DNA of 35,245 nucleotides, taken from assembly GCA_003242685.1 (NCBI GenBank), contig QGVD01000036.1, positions 1 to 35,245 on the forward strand, in the 5' to 3' direction. The translations under genes were made by a program, and so were the position numbers. The DNA comes from Pseudomonadota bacterium (GTDB lineage: Bacteria; Pseudomonadota; Gammaproteobacteria; Steroidobacterales; Steroidobacteraceae). The notes under the pieces were generated by a model. That model did not search any database. It saw only the letters and a list, made by a program, of their open reading frames with translations, and had not been told where the DNA came from. Below, piece after piece: positions 22,885-31,162 of the stretch (positions within the stretch are counted from its first letter, which is position 1; every line of letters begins with the position of its first letter).

Positions 22885-22900
22885 GTCTAGAATAATAGAC
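22885..22900. promoter_or_regulatory. Inverted repeat GTCTA-N6-TAGAC just upstream of puuD
   Basis: GTCTAGAATAATAGAC has perfect 5-bp arms and ends 13 nt before the puuD start. TAGAAT within it could also act as a -10 element. The same CTGTGG...GTCTA...TAGA pattern appears 37 nt upstream. Confidence 0.45.
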
Positions 22901-22913
22901 GCTGGTTGGATCT

Positions 22914-23669
22914 ATGCCTTCGAGGCGCCCCGTAATCGGTATTTCTGCCTGTCGCCGTGAGCTCGGGCCTCATCCGTTCCACATCGTGGGCGAGAAGTAC
23001 ATCCAGGCGATCCTCGAGGCGGCGGGTGCGCTGCCGATGCTCATCCCCGCGCTCGGTGAGTCGCTCGGGTTCGACGAGCTGCTCGCGAGCGTGGACGGCA
23101 TTCTGCTGACGGGCAGCGCTTCGAACGTCGGGCCGCACTACTACGGCGACGAGCCGAGCGAGCCCGACACGCTGCTCGACCCGCACCGCGACGCCACGAC
23201 GCTGCCGCTGATCCGCCGCGCCATCGACGCGGGCATTCCGCTGCTCGGGATCTGCCGCGGCTTCCAGGAGATGAACGTCGCCTTCGGCGGGACGCTGGCG
23301 CAGAAGCTGCACGAGGAGCCCGGCATCACGGATCACCGCGAGGACGAATCGCAGCCGCTCGAGGTGCAGTACGGGCCGGCGCACGACGTGATCCTGGAGC
23401 CCGGCGGACTGCTGCATCGGCTCGCAGGCACCGACCGCATCCGCGTCAACTCGCTGCACGCGCAGGGCGTGCGGCGTCTGGGTGAAGGCCTGCGCGTGGA
23501 GGCGCGGGCACCGGACGGTGTCATCGAAGCCTTCACGGTCGAGAACGCGCCCGGCTTCGCCGTGGCGGTGCAGTGGCACCCCGAGTGGAAGGCAATGAGT
23601 AACCCATTTTCGCGCGCGCTGTTCGGCGCCTTCGGGGCTGCCGCCCGCGAGCGCGCGCAGACAAGGTGA
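22914..23669 (+). CDS. puuD: Gamma-glutamyl-GABA hydrolase (class I glutamine amidotransferase-like)
   Basis: A 251-residue cytoplasmic hydrolase that releases glutamate and GABA from gamma-glutamyl-GABA, the last step of the gamma-glutamylated putrescine route. The catalytic triad is seen: Cys114 in LGICRGFQEMN, with His222 and Glu224 in VQWHPEWK. Other family features are GILLTGSASNVGPHYYG (about 62-78) and RVNSLHAQGV (about 177-186). The ATG at 22914 has only a weak upstream GGA element, and an operator-like repeat lies close to it. The stop overlaps a GTG of the next frame and puuA starts 8 nt later. PuuD and PuuA are therefore one transcription unit. Confidence 0.9.
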   Translation: MPSRRPVIGISACRRELGPHPFHIVGEKYIQAILEAAGALPMLIPALGESLGFDELLASVDGILLTGSASNVGPHYYGDEPSEPDTLLDPHRDATTLPLIRRAIDAGIPLLGICRGFQEMNVAFGGTLAQKLHEEPGITDHREDESQPLEVQYGPAHDVILEPGGLLHRLAGTDRIRVNSLHAQGVRRLGEGLRVEARAPDGVIEAFTVENAPGFAVAVQWHPEWKAMSNPFSRALFGAFGAAARERAQTR

Positions 23670-23677
23670 GCACACGC

Positions 23678-25018
23678 ATGACGAGCGAGATTCAGAAGTT
23701 CTTCCGCGATCACGGCATCTCGGAAGTGGAGGCGATCGTCCCGGACATGACGGGCATTGCCCGCGGGAAGATCATGCCGGCGGAGAAGTTCGCGGAAGAG
23801 GAAGGCATCCGCCTGCCCGAGAGCATCTTCCTGCAGACGGTCACGGGCGACTATCCGCCCGAGCCGGGTGAGGCGATGAGCCCGGCGGAGATCGACATCA
23901 TCCTGAAGCCCGATCCCAAGACGGTGCGCCGGGTGCCGTGGGCGGCGGAGCCCACCGCGCAGGTGATCCATGACTGCTTCTACGCCGACGGGCGCCGCGT
24001 CGCCATGGCGCCGAGGCACGTGCTGCGCAACGTGGTGGAGCTCTACGCGCAGCGGGGCTGGGAGCCGGTGGTGGCGCCGGAGCTCGAGTTCTACCTCGTC
24101 GAGCCCAACACGGACGCCGACTACCCGCTCAGGCCGCCGGTCGGGCGCTCGGGACGCGCCGAGCCGGGCCGTCAGTCCTACAGCATCGCGGCGGTCAACG
24201 AGTTCGATCCGCTGTTCGACGACGTCTACCAGTTCTGCGAGGACCAGGAGATCGCCATCGACACCCTGATCCACGAGGACGGCGCGGCGCAGATGGAGAT
24301 CAACCTCCTGCACGGCCATCCGCTCGACCTCGCGGACCAGGTGTTCCTCTTCAAGCGCACCGCGCGCGAGGCGGCGCTGCGCCACAAGATGTACGCCACC
24401 TTCATGGCGAAGCCTCACGCCCGCGAGCCGGGCAGCGCCATGCACATCCACCAGAGCGTGGTGGACATCCGCACGCGGCGGAACATCTTCAGCAATCCCG
24501 ACGGCACGCCCTCGCAGCTCTTCTTCTCGCACATCGCGGGTCTGCAGCGCTATCTCCCGGGCGCGATGGCGCTCCTGTGCCCCAACGTGAACTCCTACCG
24601 GCGCCTCACGCGCTGGCAGACGGCGCCCATCAACGTGCACTGGGGCTACGACAACCGCACGGCGGGCCTGCGCGTGCCGATGTCCACCCCGGAGTCGCGC
24701 CGCGTGGAGAACCGCGTAAGCGGCGCGGACGCCAACCCCTACATCGCCATCGCCGCCTCGCTCGCCTGCGGCTACCTCGGCATGGTCGAGGGGCTGCAGC
24801 CGTCGGAGCCGGTCTCGGGCAGCGCGCACGAGCTGCCGTTCGGGCTGCCGCGCTCGCTCGACGAGGCGCTACGGAAGCTCCGCGAGTGCGAGCCGCTCGT
24901 GCGGATCCTCGGCGAGCCGTTCGTCACGGCGTTCTCCATCGTCAAGGAAGCGGAGTACGAGGTGTACCTGCAGGTGATCAGCTCCTGGGAGCGCGAGCAC
25001 CTGCTGCTCAACGTCTGA
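23678..25018 (+). CDS. puuA: Gamma-glutamylputrescine synthetase (glutamine synthetase family)
   Basis: A 446-residue glutamine synthetase-like ligase that joins glutamate to putrescine using ATP. N-terminal beta-grasp region: VEAIVPDMTGIARGKIMPAE (about 17-36). Catalytic motifs are PELEFYLVE (about 134-142), EDGAAQMEINLLHG (about 203-216; metal-binding glutamates), GSAMHIHQSV (about 249-258) and the C-terminal NRVSGADANPYIAIAASL (about 347-364). True nitrogen-assimilating GlnA would carry the adenylylated Tyr loop near the end, which is not evident. With puuB and puuD beside it and the Pot transporter downstream, PuuA is the best call. The ATG at 23678 was preferred (AAGGTGA upstream) over the GTG at 23666, which has no ribosome binding site. 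Confidence 0.9.
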   Translation: MTSEIQKFFRDHGISEVEAIVPDMTGIARGKIMPAEKFAEEEGIRLPESIFLQTVTGDYPPEPGEAMSPAEIDIILKPDPKTVRRVPWAAEPTAQVIHDCFYADGRRVAMAPRHVLRNVVELYAQRGWEPVVAPELEFYLVEPNTDADYPLRPPVGRSGRAEPGRQSYSIAAVNEFDPLFDDVYQFCEDQEIAIDTLIHEDGAAQMEINLLHGHPLDLADQVFLFKRTAREAALRHKMYATFMAKPHAREPGSAMHIHQSVVDIRTRRNIFSNPDGTPSQLFFSHIAGLQRYLPGAMALLCPNVNSYRRLTRWQTAPINVHWGYDNRTAGLRVPMSTPESRRVENRVSGADANPYIAIAASLACGYLGMVEGLQPSEPVSGSAHELPFGLPRSLDEALRKLRECEPLVRILGEPFVTAFSIVKEAEYEVYLQVISSWEREHLLLNV

Positions 25019-25131
25019 AAATCTTCTCTTGCCGGTCGGGCTGATATATAAAGCGCCCTGCCGGAAGCCGCGCCCGGCGCGGGGGCTGCGCGGCCGCTCC
25101 ACCTCCACGTCCGACCGGGAAGACAATCTCC
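25019..25131 (+). promoter_or_regulatory. 113-nt spacer between puuA and potF with an AT-rich island
   Basis: CTGATATATAAAG (25041-25053) stands out in GC-rich DNA and could hold a -10 element of a potF promoter. No matching -35 at correct spacing was found. A GC-rich stretch able to fold (CGCGCCCGGCGCGGG) follows. An internal promoter is possible but unproven. Confidence 0.35.
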
Positions 25132-26295
25132 ATGAACATCGCCGCTCGCTCGCTGTGGCCCGGCGCCGCAGTGATCCTCCTTCTTCTTACCGCCTGCGGC
25201 GGCGGCTCGCAGCCGCCTGCCGGCAGCGCCGGTGAGCAGGCCGGAGCCTCCGCGCAGGGGGCCGCCGACGAGGAAAAGGTCGTCAACGTCTACAACTGGT
25301 CCGACTACATCGACGAGTCGGTGGTCGCCGAGTTCGAGAAGGAGTTCGGCATCCGCGTCAACTACGACGTGTTCGACTCCAACGAGGTGCTCGAGACGCG
25401 CCTGCTCGCCGGTAACACGGGGTACGACGTCGTCGTGCCGTCCGCCTCGTTCCTCGAGCGGCAGATCAAGGCCGGCGTCTTCCAGAAGCTCGACAAGTCG
25501 CAGCTTCCGAATCTGCAGCACCTCGACCCGCAGCTCGTCGAGCGCGTCGCGCTCCACGACCCGGGCAACGAGCACTCGGTCATCTATCTCTGGGGCACCA
25601 CGGGTCTCGGCTACAACGTGGACCAGATCAGGAAGCGCATGCCCGACGCGCCGCTTCAGAGCTGGCGCCTGCTCTACGATCCCGAGGTGGCGAAGAACTT
25701 CGCCGACTGCGGCATCTCGGTGCTCGATGCACCATCGGAGGTCATCGGCACCGTGCTGATGCATCTCGGCAAGGACCCCAACAGCGAGGAGCAGGCGGAT
25801 CTCGAGGCGGCCGAGAAGGTGCTGATGGCGATCCGGCCGTACGTGCGCTACGTGCACTCCTCGCGCTACATCGATGACCTGGCGAACGGCGAGATCTGCC
25901 TCGCGCTCGGCTGGAGCGGCGACGTCCTGCAGGCGCGCGACCGGGCCCGTGAGGCCGGCCGCGGCGTCACGGTCGGCTACAGCATCCCGCAGGAGGGCAC
26001 GATCGTGTTCTTCGACATGCTGGCCATTCCGGCGGACGCGCCCCATCCGCGCAACGCGCACCTCTTCATCAACTTCCTGCAGCGGCCGGAGATCGCCGCG
26101 CGCAACTCCTCCGCCGTGAACTTCGCGACGCCGAACACGGCGGCCTGGCCGCTCGTGGCCGAGTCGGTGCGGAACGATCCCATCGTCTATCCGCCGCAGG
26201 AGGTGCTGGCGAAGCTCCAGCCCGATCTCGCGGAGTCTCCGCGCTTCACGCGCCAGCTCACGCGCACGTGGACGCGCTTCAGGACGGGGAAGTGA
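25132..26295 (+). CDS. potF: Polyamine (putrescine/spermidine) ABC transporter binding lipoprotein
   Basis: A 387-residue binding protein of the PotD/PotF family. The signal peptide ends in the lipobox LLTAC (Cys22), so it is probably anchored as a lipoprotein. A Gly/Ala/Gln-rich linker (about 23-48) follows, then the family start VVNVYNWSDYIDESVVAEFEKEFG (about 50-73). Ligand-pocket-type segments are NWSDYI, LWGTTGLGYNVD (about 159-170) and GWSGDVLQAR (about 262-271). PotF versus PotD cannot be decided by eye; the symbol reflects the FGHI-like gene order and the puu genes next to it. Its stop overlaps the GTG start of the ATPase gene (GTGA, 26292-26295). Confidence 0.88.
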   Translation: MNIAARSLWPGAAVILLLLTACGGGSQPPAGSAGEQAGASAQGAADEEKVVNVYNWSDYIDESVVAEFEKEFGIRVNYDVFDSNEVLETRLLAGNTGYDVVVPSASFLERQIKAGVFQKLDKSQLPNLQHLDPQLVERVALHDPGNEHSVIYLWGTTGLGYNVDQIRKRMPDAPLQSWRLLYDPEVAKNFADCGISVLDAPSEVIGTVLMHLGKDPNSEEQADLEAAEKVLMAIRPYVRYVHSSRYIDDLANGEICLALGWSGDVLQARDRAREAGRGVTVGYSIPQEGTIVFFDMLAIPADAPHPRNAHLFINFLQRPEIAARNSSAVNFATPNTAAWPLVAESVRNDPIVYPPQEVLAKLQPDLAESPRFTRQLTRTWTRFRTGK

Positions 26296-27419
26296 GACCG
26301 GAGCCGCTCGACCCCTGGCGCGATCCCAAGGCCGAACCCTATGTGCGCATCGAGGGGGTCACCAAGAAGTTCGGCGACTTCGTCGCGGTAAACGACGTCT
26401 CGCTCGAGATCTACCGCGGCGAGATCTTCTGCCTGCTCGGCGGCTCGGGCTCGGGCAAGACGACGCTGCTGCGCATGCTGGCCGGCTTCGAGCAGCCGAC
26501 CGCCGGCCGCATCGTCATCGACGGGCAGGACATGACGGGTATCCCGCCGTACGACCGGCCCGTGAACATGATGTTCCAGTCGTACGCGCTCTTCCCGCAC
26601 ATGACGGTGGAGAAGAACATCGCGTTCGGCCTCGAGCAGGAGCGTCTGCCCAAGGGCGAGATCGCCGCGCGGGTCGCGGAGATCCTCGAGATCGTCAAGA
26701 TGACGCCCTACGCGAAGCGCAAGCCGCACCAGCTCTCGGGCGGGCAGCGGCAGCGCGTGGCGCTCGCGCGCGCGCTCGTGAAGCGGCCGAAGCTCCTGCT
26801 GCTCGACGAGCCGCTCGGCGCGCTCGACAAGAAGCTGCGCGAGCACACGCAGTTCGAGCTCATCAACATCCAGGAGCGGCTCGGCGTCACGTTCATCGTC
26901 GTCACGCACGATCAGGAAGAGGCGATGACGCTCGCCTCGCGCATCGGCGTGATGAACCACGGCACCATCGCCCAGGTCGGCACGCCGACGGAGATCTACG
27001 AGTTCCCGGCGAACCGCTTCGTCGCGGACTTCATCGGCTCGGTGAACATGTTCGAAGGGCGCCTCGTCGAGGACGAGCCGGACTACGTGCGCGTCGAGTC
27101 GCCCGAGCTCGGCGCGACGATCTACGTCTCTCACGGCATCAGCTCGCCGCCCGATGCGCGCGTGTGGGTCGCGATCCGGCCGGAGAAGATCGCCATCAGC
27201 CGCGAGCGGCCCGACGCGCAGGAGAACGTGGCGCGCGGCGTCGTGCGCGAGGTGGCGTACATGGGCGACCTGTCCATCTATCTGGTGCAGATCGACTCCG
27301 GGAAGATGGTGCGAGTCACGCAGCCGAACATCACGCGTCACGCGGATGGACGCATCACCTGGGACGAGGCGGTGTACCTCTCGTGGGATCCGACCAGTCC
27401 CGTGGTGCTGACGCAGTAG
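26292..27419 (+). CDS. potG: Polyamine ABC transporter ATPase, GTG start
   Basis: A 375-residue ATPase of the PotA/PotG type. Walker A is GGSGSGKTT (about 50-58), followed by FQSYALFPHMTV (Q-loop), LSGGQRQRVALARAL (signature), LLLLDEPLGALDKKLRE (Walker B) and VTHDQEEAM (switch). The last 90 residues form a TOBE regulatory domain (VWVAIRPEKIAI to YLSWDPTSPVVL). Start: GTG at 26292 overlaps the potF stop and has GGACGGGGA just upstream; an earlier GTG at 26268 lies within potF and lacks this. The permease gene follows after 10 nt. Confidence 0.9.
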   Translation: MRPEPLDPWRDPKAEPYVRIEGVTKKFGDFVAVNDVSLEIYRGEIFCLLGGSGSGKTTLLRMLAGFEQPTAGRIVIDGQDMTGIPPYDRPVNMMFQSYALFPHMTVEKNIAFGLEQERLPKGEIAARVAEILEIVKMTPYAKRKPHQLSGGQRQRVALARALVKRPKLLLLDEPLGALDKKLREHTQFELINIQERLGVTFIVVTHDQEEAMTLASRIGVMNHGTIAQVGTPTEIYEFPANRFVADFIGSVNMFEGRLVEDEPDYVRVESPELGATIYVSHGISSPPDARVWVAIRPEKIAISRERPDAQENVARGVVREVAYMGDLSIYLVQIDSGKMVRVTQPNITRHADGRITWDEAVYLSWDPTSPVVLTQ

Positions 27420-27429
27420 GGTCCGCATC

Positions 27430-28329
27430 GTGAGCGTGCAGGGCGGACGCGTCGGGCGGCGACTGGTAGTGGCTGTGCCCTACCTGTGGCTGCTGCTGTT
27501 CTTCCTCGTTCCGTTCGTCATCGTCCTCAAGATCTCGTTCTCCGAGGTCCGGCTGGCGATGCCGCCGTATGCGCCGCTCCTCGAGTGGACCGGCGACAGG
27601 CTCGCGGCCATCCGCATCAACTTCGAGAACTACTCGTACCTGTTCACCGATCCGCTGTACGTCAGCGCGTATCTCTACTCGCTGAAGGTGGCGGCGGTCT
27701 CGACGGTGCTCTGTCTGCTGATCGGCTATCCGATGGCGTACGCCATCGCGCGGGCTCCGGGCACGTGGCGCAGCGTCCTGCTGATGCTCGTCATCCTGCC
27801 GTTCTGGACCTCGTTCCTGCTGCGCGTGTACGCGTGGATCGGCCTGCTGCGCAACAACGGTCTCATCAACAACGCGCTGATGGCGCTCGGCATCATCGAC
27901 GAGCCCATCACCATGATGCAGACCGACTTCGCGGTGTACGTCGGCATCGTGTACGCGTATCTGCCGTTCATGATCCTGCCGCTCTACGCCAACCTCGAGA
28001 AGCACGATCCGATGCTGCTCGAGGCGGCGGCCGATCTCGGCGCGCGGCCGATCACCGCGTTCCTGCGCATCACGCTGCCGCTCTCGGTGCCGGGCATCGT
28101 GGCGGGATCGCTGCTCGTGTTCATCCCGGCCGTCGGCGAGTTCGTCATTCCCTCGCTCCTCGGCGGCGCCGATCAGCTCATGATCGGCCGCGTGCTGTGG
28201 GACGAGTTCTTCTCGAACCGCGACTGGCCGGTGGCGAGCGCCGTGGCGATCGTGATGCTGCTGCTCCTGGTGGTGCCGATCATGCTGTTCCAGCGCTTCG
28301 AGCGGCGTGAGCTGGAGGAGCGGGCATGA
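27430..28329 (+). CDS. potH: Polyamine ABC transporter permease, first subunit, GTG start
   Basis: A 299-residue inner-membrane permease of the PotB/PotH type. About six membrane segments: residues 15-35 (PYLWLLLFFLVPFVIVLKISF), 80-105, 115-137 (VLLMLVILPFWTSFLLRVYAW), about 170-190, 215-235 and 265-285. The EAA loop MLLEAAADLGARPITAFLRITLPLS (about 195-219) couples to the ATPase. The NFENYSYLFTDPLY stretch is typical of PotH periplasmic loops. Start codon GTG at 27430 follows the ATPase stop by 10 nt. Its stop overlaps the start of potI. Confidence 0.9.
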   Translation: MSVQGGRVGRRLVVAVPYLWLLLFFLVPFVIVLKISFSEVRLAMPPYAPLLEWTGDRLAAIRINFENYSYLFTDPLYVSAYLYSLKVAAVSTVLCLLIGYPMAYAIARAPGTWRSVLLMLVILPFWTSFLLRVYAWIGLLRNNGLINNALMALGIIDEPITMMQTDFAVYVGIVYAYLPFMILPLYANLEKHDPMLLEAAADLGARPITAFLRITLPLSVPGIVAGSLLVFIPAVGEFVIPSLLGGADQLMIGRVLWDEFFSNRDWPVASAVAIVMLLLLVVPIMLFQRFERRELEERA

Positions 28330-29174
28330 AGCGCAGCGGCTGGTTCTCGCGCACGGCGCTGATCCTCGGCCTCGGCTTCCTGTACGTGCCGATCATGTCG
28401 ATGATCGTCTACTCGTTCAACAACTCGCGCCTGGTCACGGTGTGGGATTCGGCGAACTCGCCCACGCTCAGGTGGTACTTCGAGCTGTTCCGCAACGAGC
28501 AGATCCTTTCGGCTGCCTGGCTCTCGATCAAGGTTGCCGCGCTCGCGGCGACGGGTGCCGTCGTGCTCGGCACGCTGGCCGGCGTGGCGCTCGCGCGCTT
28601 CGGGCCCTTCCGCGGGCGCACGCTGCTCTCGGGCCTGGCCACGGCGCCGCTCGTGATGCCCGAGGTGATCACGGGCCTGTCGCTCCTGCTGCTCTTCGTC
28701 GCGCTCGAGCAGGCGATCGGCTGGCCGCAGGGCCGGGGCATGCTCACCATCACGCTCGCGCACATCACCTTCACCATGGCCTACGTCACGGTGGTGGTGC
28801 AGTCGCGCCTCACGGGCTTCGACGACTCGCTCGAGGAGGCCGCGATGGATCTCGGCGCGCGGCCGGCAACCGTCTTCTTCCGCATCACGCTGCCGCTCAT
28901 CGCGCCGGCCATCATCTCGGGCTGGCTGCTGGCCTTCACGCTCTCGTGGGACGACCTCGTGATCGCACAATTCGTGGCGGGGCCGGGGTCGAGTACACTG
29001 CCCATGGTCATCTTCTCGAAGGTGCGCCTCGGCGTGAGCCCGGACGTCAATGCGCTCGCGACCATCATGGTGCTGATCGTGGCGATCGGCGTCGTCGTCG
29101 CGGCGCTGCTGATGCGCAGGCGCGAGCGGCGCCGGGAGCGGGAGGTTCAGGCCGCGACCGCGGCCAATCTGTAG
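28326..29174 (+). CDS. potI: Polyamine ABC transporter permease, second subunit
   Basis: A 282-residue inner-membrane permease of the PotC/PotI type. The first helix is residues 10-30 (ALILGLGFLYVPIMSMIVYSF). The EAA loop SLEEAAMDLGARPATVFFRITLPLI (about 168-192) matches that of PotH. A late helix with LLAFTLSWDDLVIAQFVAGPG (about 201-221) is a family hallmark. The ATG overlaps the potH stop (ATGA, 28326-28329), giving strict coupling of the two permeases. The C-terminus is basic (RRRERRREREVQ), probably cytoplasmic. The glucokinase gene starts 15 nt later and may share the transcript. Confidence 0.9.
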   Translation: MKRSGWFSRTALILGLGFLYVPIMSMIVYSFNNSRLVTVWDSANSPTLRWYFELFRNEQILSAAWLSIKVAALAATGAVVLGTLAGVALARFGPFRGRTLLSGLATAPLVMPEVITGLSLLLLFVALEQAIGWPQGRGMLTITLAHITFTMAYVTVVVQSRLTGFDDSLEEAAMDLGARPATVFFRITLPLIAPAIISGWLLAFTLSWDDLVIAQFVAGPGSSTLPMVIFSKVRLGVSPDVNALATIMVLIVAIGVVVAALLMRRRERRREREVQAATAANL

Positions 29175-29189
29175 CCGCAGGGCGAGGAC

Positions 29190-29936
29190 ATGGAACGGAT
29201 TCTCCTCGGGATCGACGTCGGAGGCTCTTCGATCAAGGCCGGTCTGGTCGATGTCGAGGCGGGACGGCTCGTCTCCGAGCTGATCTCGACGCCCACGCCG
29301 CAGCCGGCATCGCCTCAGGCCGTCGTCGACGCCATCGCAAAGCTCGTATCGCGCATGCCGAAGAGCGACGGGCCGGTGGGATTCGCGTTCCCGAGCGTCG
29401 TCAAGAACGGGAAGGCGCGCACGGCCGCCAACGTCGACCGCGCGTGGATCGGCACCGACGGTGCGGCGCTGCTCGGCGACGCGCTCGGCCGGAAGGTCGT
29501 CTTCCTGAACGATGCCGACGCGGCCGGCATCGCCGAGATGCACGTTGGAGCCGGGCGGGGTCTTCGCGGCACGGTGATCGTGCTGACCTTCGGCACGGGG
29601 ATCGGCTCGGCGCTCTTCAACGACGGCGTGCTGTGGCCCAACACGGAATTCGGTCACGTGGAGTTCCACGGGAAGGACGCGGAGCTCTGGGCCTCGGCGC
29701 GCGTGCGGACCGAGGAGCGCCTCGACTTCCCGGCGTGGATCGAGCGGGTGAACGAGTTCCTCGCGTACATGCACGGGCTGCTCTGGCCCGATGCCTTCAT
29801 CTTCGGCGGCGGCGTGAGCGATCGCTTCGACGAGTTCTCGTCGCTCCTGCGTTCGCCGTGTCCGGTCTATCCCGCGCGTCTCGGCAGTCAGGCGGGGGTG
29901 ATCGGGGCGGCGCTCGCGGCCGCGCACTTCGGCTGA
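29190..29936 (+). CDS. ppgK: Polyphosphate glucokinase (ROK family)
   Basis: A 248-residue sugar kinase that phosphorylates glucose using polyphosphate and often also ATP. Family motifs: LLGIDVGGSSIKAGLVD (about 5-21, phosphate-binding), STPTPQPASPQAVVDAI (about 37-53), VGFAFPSVV (about 67-75), TAANVDRAWIGTD (about 81-93), FLNDADAAGIAEMHVGAGRG (about 109-128, with the catalytic Asp), VIVLTFGTGIGSALF and WPNTEFGHVEFHGKDAE (sugar-binding Glu/His). These points separate PpgK from ordinary ROK glucokinases. GAGGAC precedes the ATG. It is 15 nt downstream of potI, so it may be co-transcribed with polyamine genes, an odd pairing. Intact. Confidence 0.88.
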   Translation: MERILLGIDVGGSSIKAGLVDVEAGRLVSELISTPTPQPASPQAVVDAIAKLVSRMPKSDGPVGFAFPSVVKNGKARTAANVDRAWIGTDGAALLGDALGRKVVFLNDADAAGIAEMHVGAGRGLRGTVIVLTFGTGIGSALFNDGVLWPNTEFGHVEFHGKDAELWASARVRTEERLDFPAWIERVNEFLAYMHGLLWPDAFIFGGGVSDRFDEFSSLLRSPCPVYPARLGSQAGVIGAALAAAHFG

Positions 29937-29974
29937 GCGCACGCGAGTGACGGAAGGGGGGTTGATCGCGCGCC

Positions 29975-31138
29975 ATGAGCCGCCGCCCGGAGAGCAAGCT
30001 GCCCGACGTGGGCACCACCATCTTCACGGTGATGTCGCGCCGCGCCGGCGAGCTCGGCGCCATCAACATCGGGCAGGGTTTCCCGGACTACGACATCGAT
30101 CCGCGGCTCGGTGAGCTCGTCACGGAAGCGATCGCCGCCGGCCACAACCAGTACGCGCCGATGGAAGGCGCGATCGAGCTGCGTCAGCGCATCGCGGAGA
30201 AGCTCTTCGCGTGCTACCGGGTTTCGGTCGACTGGGAGTCCGAGATCACCATCACGCTCGGTGCGACCGAGTCGCTGTTCTCGGTGATCCAGGCGGTCGT
30301 CGCGCCGGGCGACGAGGTCATCATGTTCGACCCGGCGTACGACTCCTACGAGCCTGCCGTGCGGCTCGCGGGCGGACGTTCTGTGCGGCTGCCGCTCGAG
30401 CCGCCGCAGTTCCGCTACGACTGGGACCGCGTGCGCGCGGCCGTGAACGATCGCACGCGGCTCATCATCATCAACACGCCGCACAATCCGTCCTGCACCG
30501 CGGCCACGCGCGAGGATCTCGAAGCGCTGGCCGCCGTGATCCGCGACCGCGACATCCTCGTGCTCTCCGACGAGGTGTACGAGCACGTGCTGTTCGACGG
30601 GCGCATGCACGCGTCCATCCTCACGCACGAGGAGCTGCGGACGAAGGGCTTCGCGGTCTTCTCCTTCGGCAAGACGCTGCACGCCACGGGCTGGCGCGTG
30701 GGCTACTGCGTGGCGCCGCCCGCGCTCACGCGCGAGCTGCGCAAGGTTCATCAGTTCAACACCTTCAGCATCCAGGCGCCGCTCCAGCATGCGATCGCGG
30801 CGTATCTCGCGGAGAAGCCTTCCGCCTGGCAGGGGCTCGGGGAGTTCTTTCAGACGAAGCGCGACCGCCTGCGCGCCGCGCTCGAGGGCTCGGGTTTCAC
30901 GCTGCCGCCGGCGGAAGGGACGTTCTTCCAGCTCGTCGATTTCAGCGCCTTTGCGCCGCCGGGAGATCTCGAGTTCGCCGAGCGGCTGCTGACGGAAGGG
31001 GGCGTGGCGACCATTCCGCTCTCGCCGTTCTACCGCGATCCGCCGCCGCTTTCCGTCGTGCGGCTCTGCATCGCCAAGCGCGACGCCACGCTGGACGAAG
31101 CCGCGGCTCGCCTGCGAGCCTTTGCGGCACGCCAGTAG
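29975..31138 (+). CDS. ybdL: PLP-dependent aminotransferase, methionine/glutamine type (YbdL-like)
   Basis: A 387-residue class I/II aminotransferase. Motifs include INIGQGFPDYDIDPRL (about 30-45), GHNQYAPMEGAIELRQRIAEK (about 56-76), ITLGATESLFSVIQA (about 91-105), NTPHNPSCT (about 169-177), LSDEVYEHVLFDG and the PLP lysine in SFGKTLHATGWRVGY (Lys near 233). YbdL and the related kynurenine/glutamine transaminase K enzymes use methionine, glutamine and aromatic amino acids. The next gene encodes an omega-amidase, which removes the alpha-ketoglutaramate made from glutamine. That supports a glutamine-driven methionine salvage role (ketomethylthiobutyrate to methionine); this is inference. A G-rich element (GGAAGGGGGG) lies about 15 nt before the ATG, farther than usual. 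Confidence 0.86.
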   Translation: MSRRPESKLPDVGTTIFTVMSRRAGELGAINIGQGFPDYDIDPRLGELVTEAIAAGHNQYAPMEGAIELRQRIAEKLFACYRVSVDWESEITITLGATESLFSVIQAVVAPGDEVIMFDPAYDSYEPAVRLAGGRSVRLPLEPPQFRYDWDRVRAAVNDRTRLIIINTPHNPSCTAATREDLEALAAVIRDRDILVLSDEVYEHVLFDGRMHASILTHEELRTKGFAVFSFGKTLHATGWRVGYCVAPPALTRELRKVHQFNTFSIQAPLQHAIAAYLAEKPSAWQGLGEFFQTKRDRLRAALEGSGFTLPPAEGTFFQLVDFSAFAPPGDLEFAERLLTEGGVATIPLSPFYRDPPPLSVVRLCIAKRDATLDEAAARLRAFAARQ

Positions 31139-31162
31139 CGCACGGGCAGGAGGTAACGAGCC

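Noticed and set aside
28173..29942. A 589-codon minus-strand frame across potI and ppgK
   Set aside because: It is antisense to two convincing genes and composed mainly of Arg, His, Glu and Asp as expected for a shadow frame.
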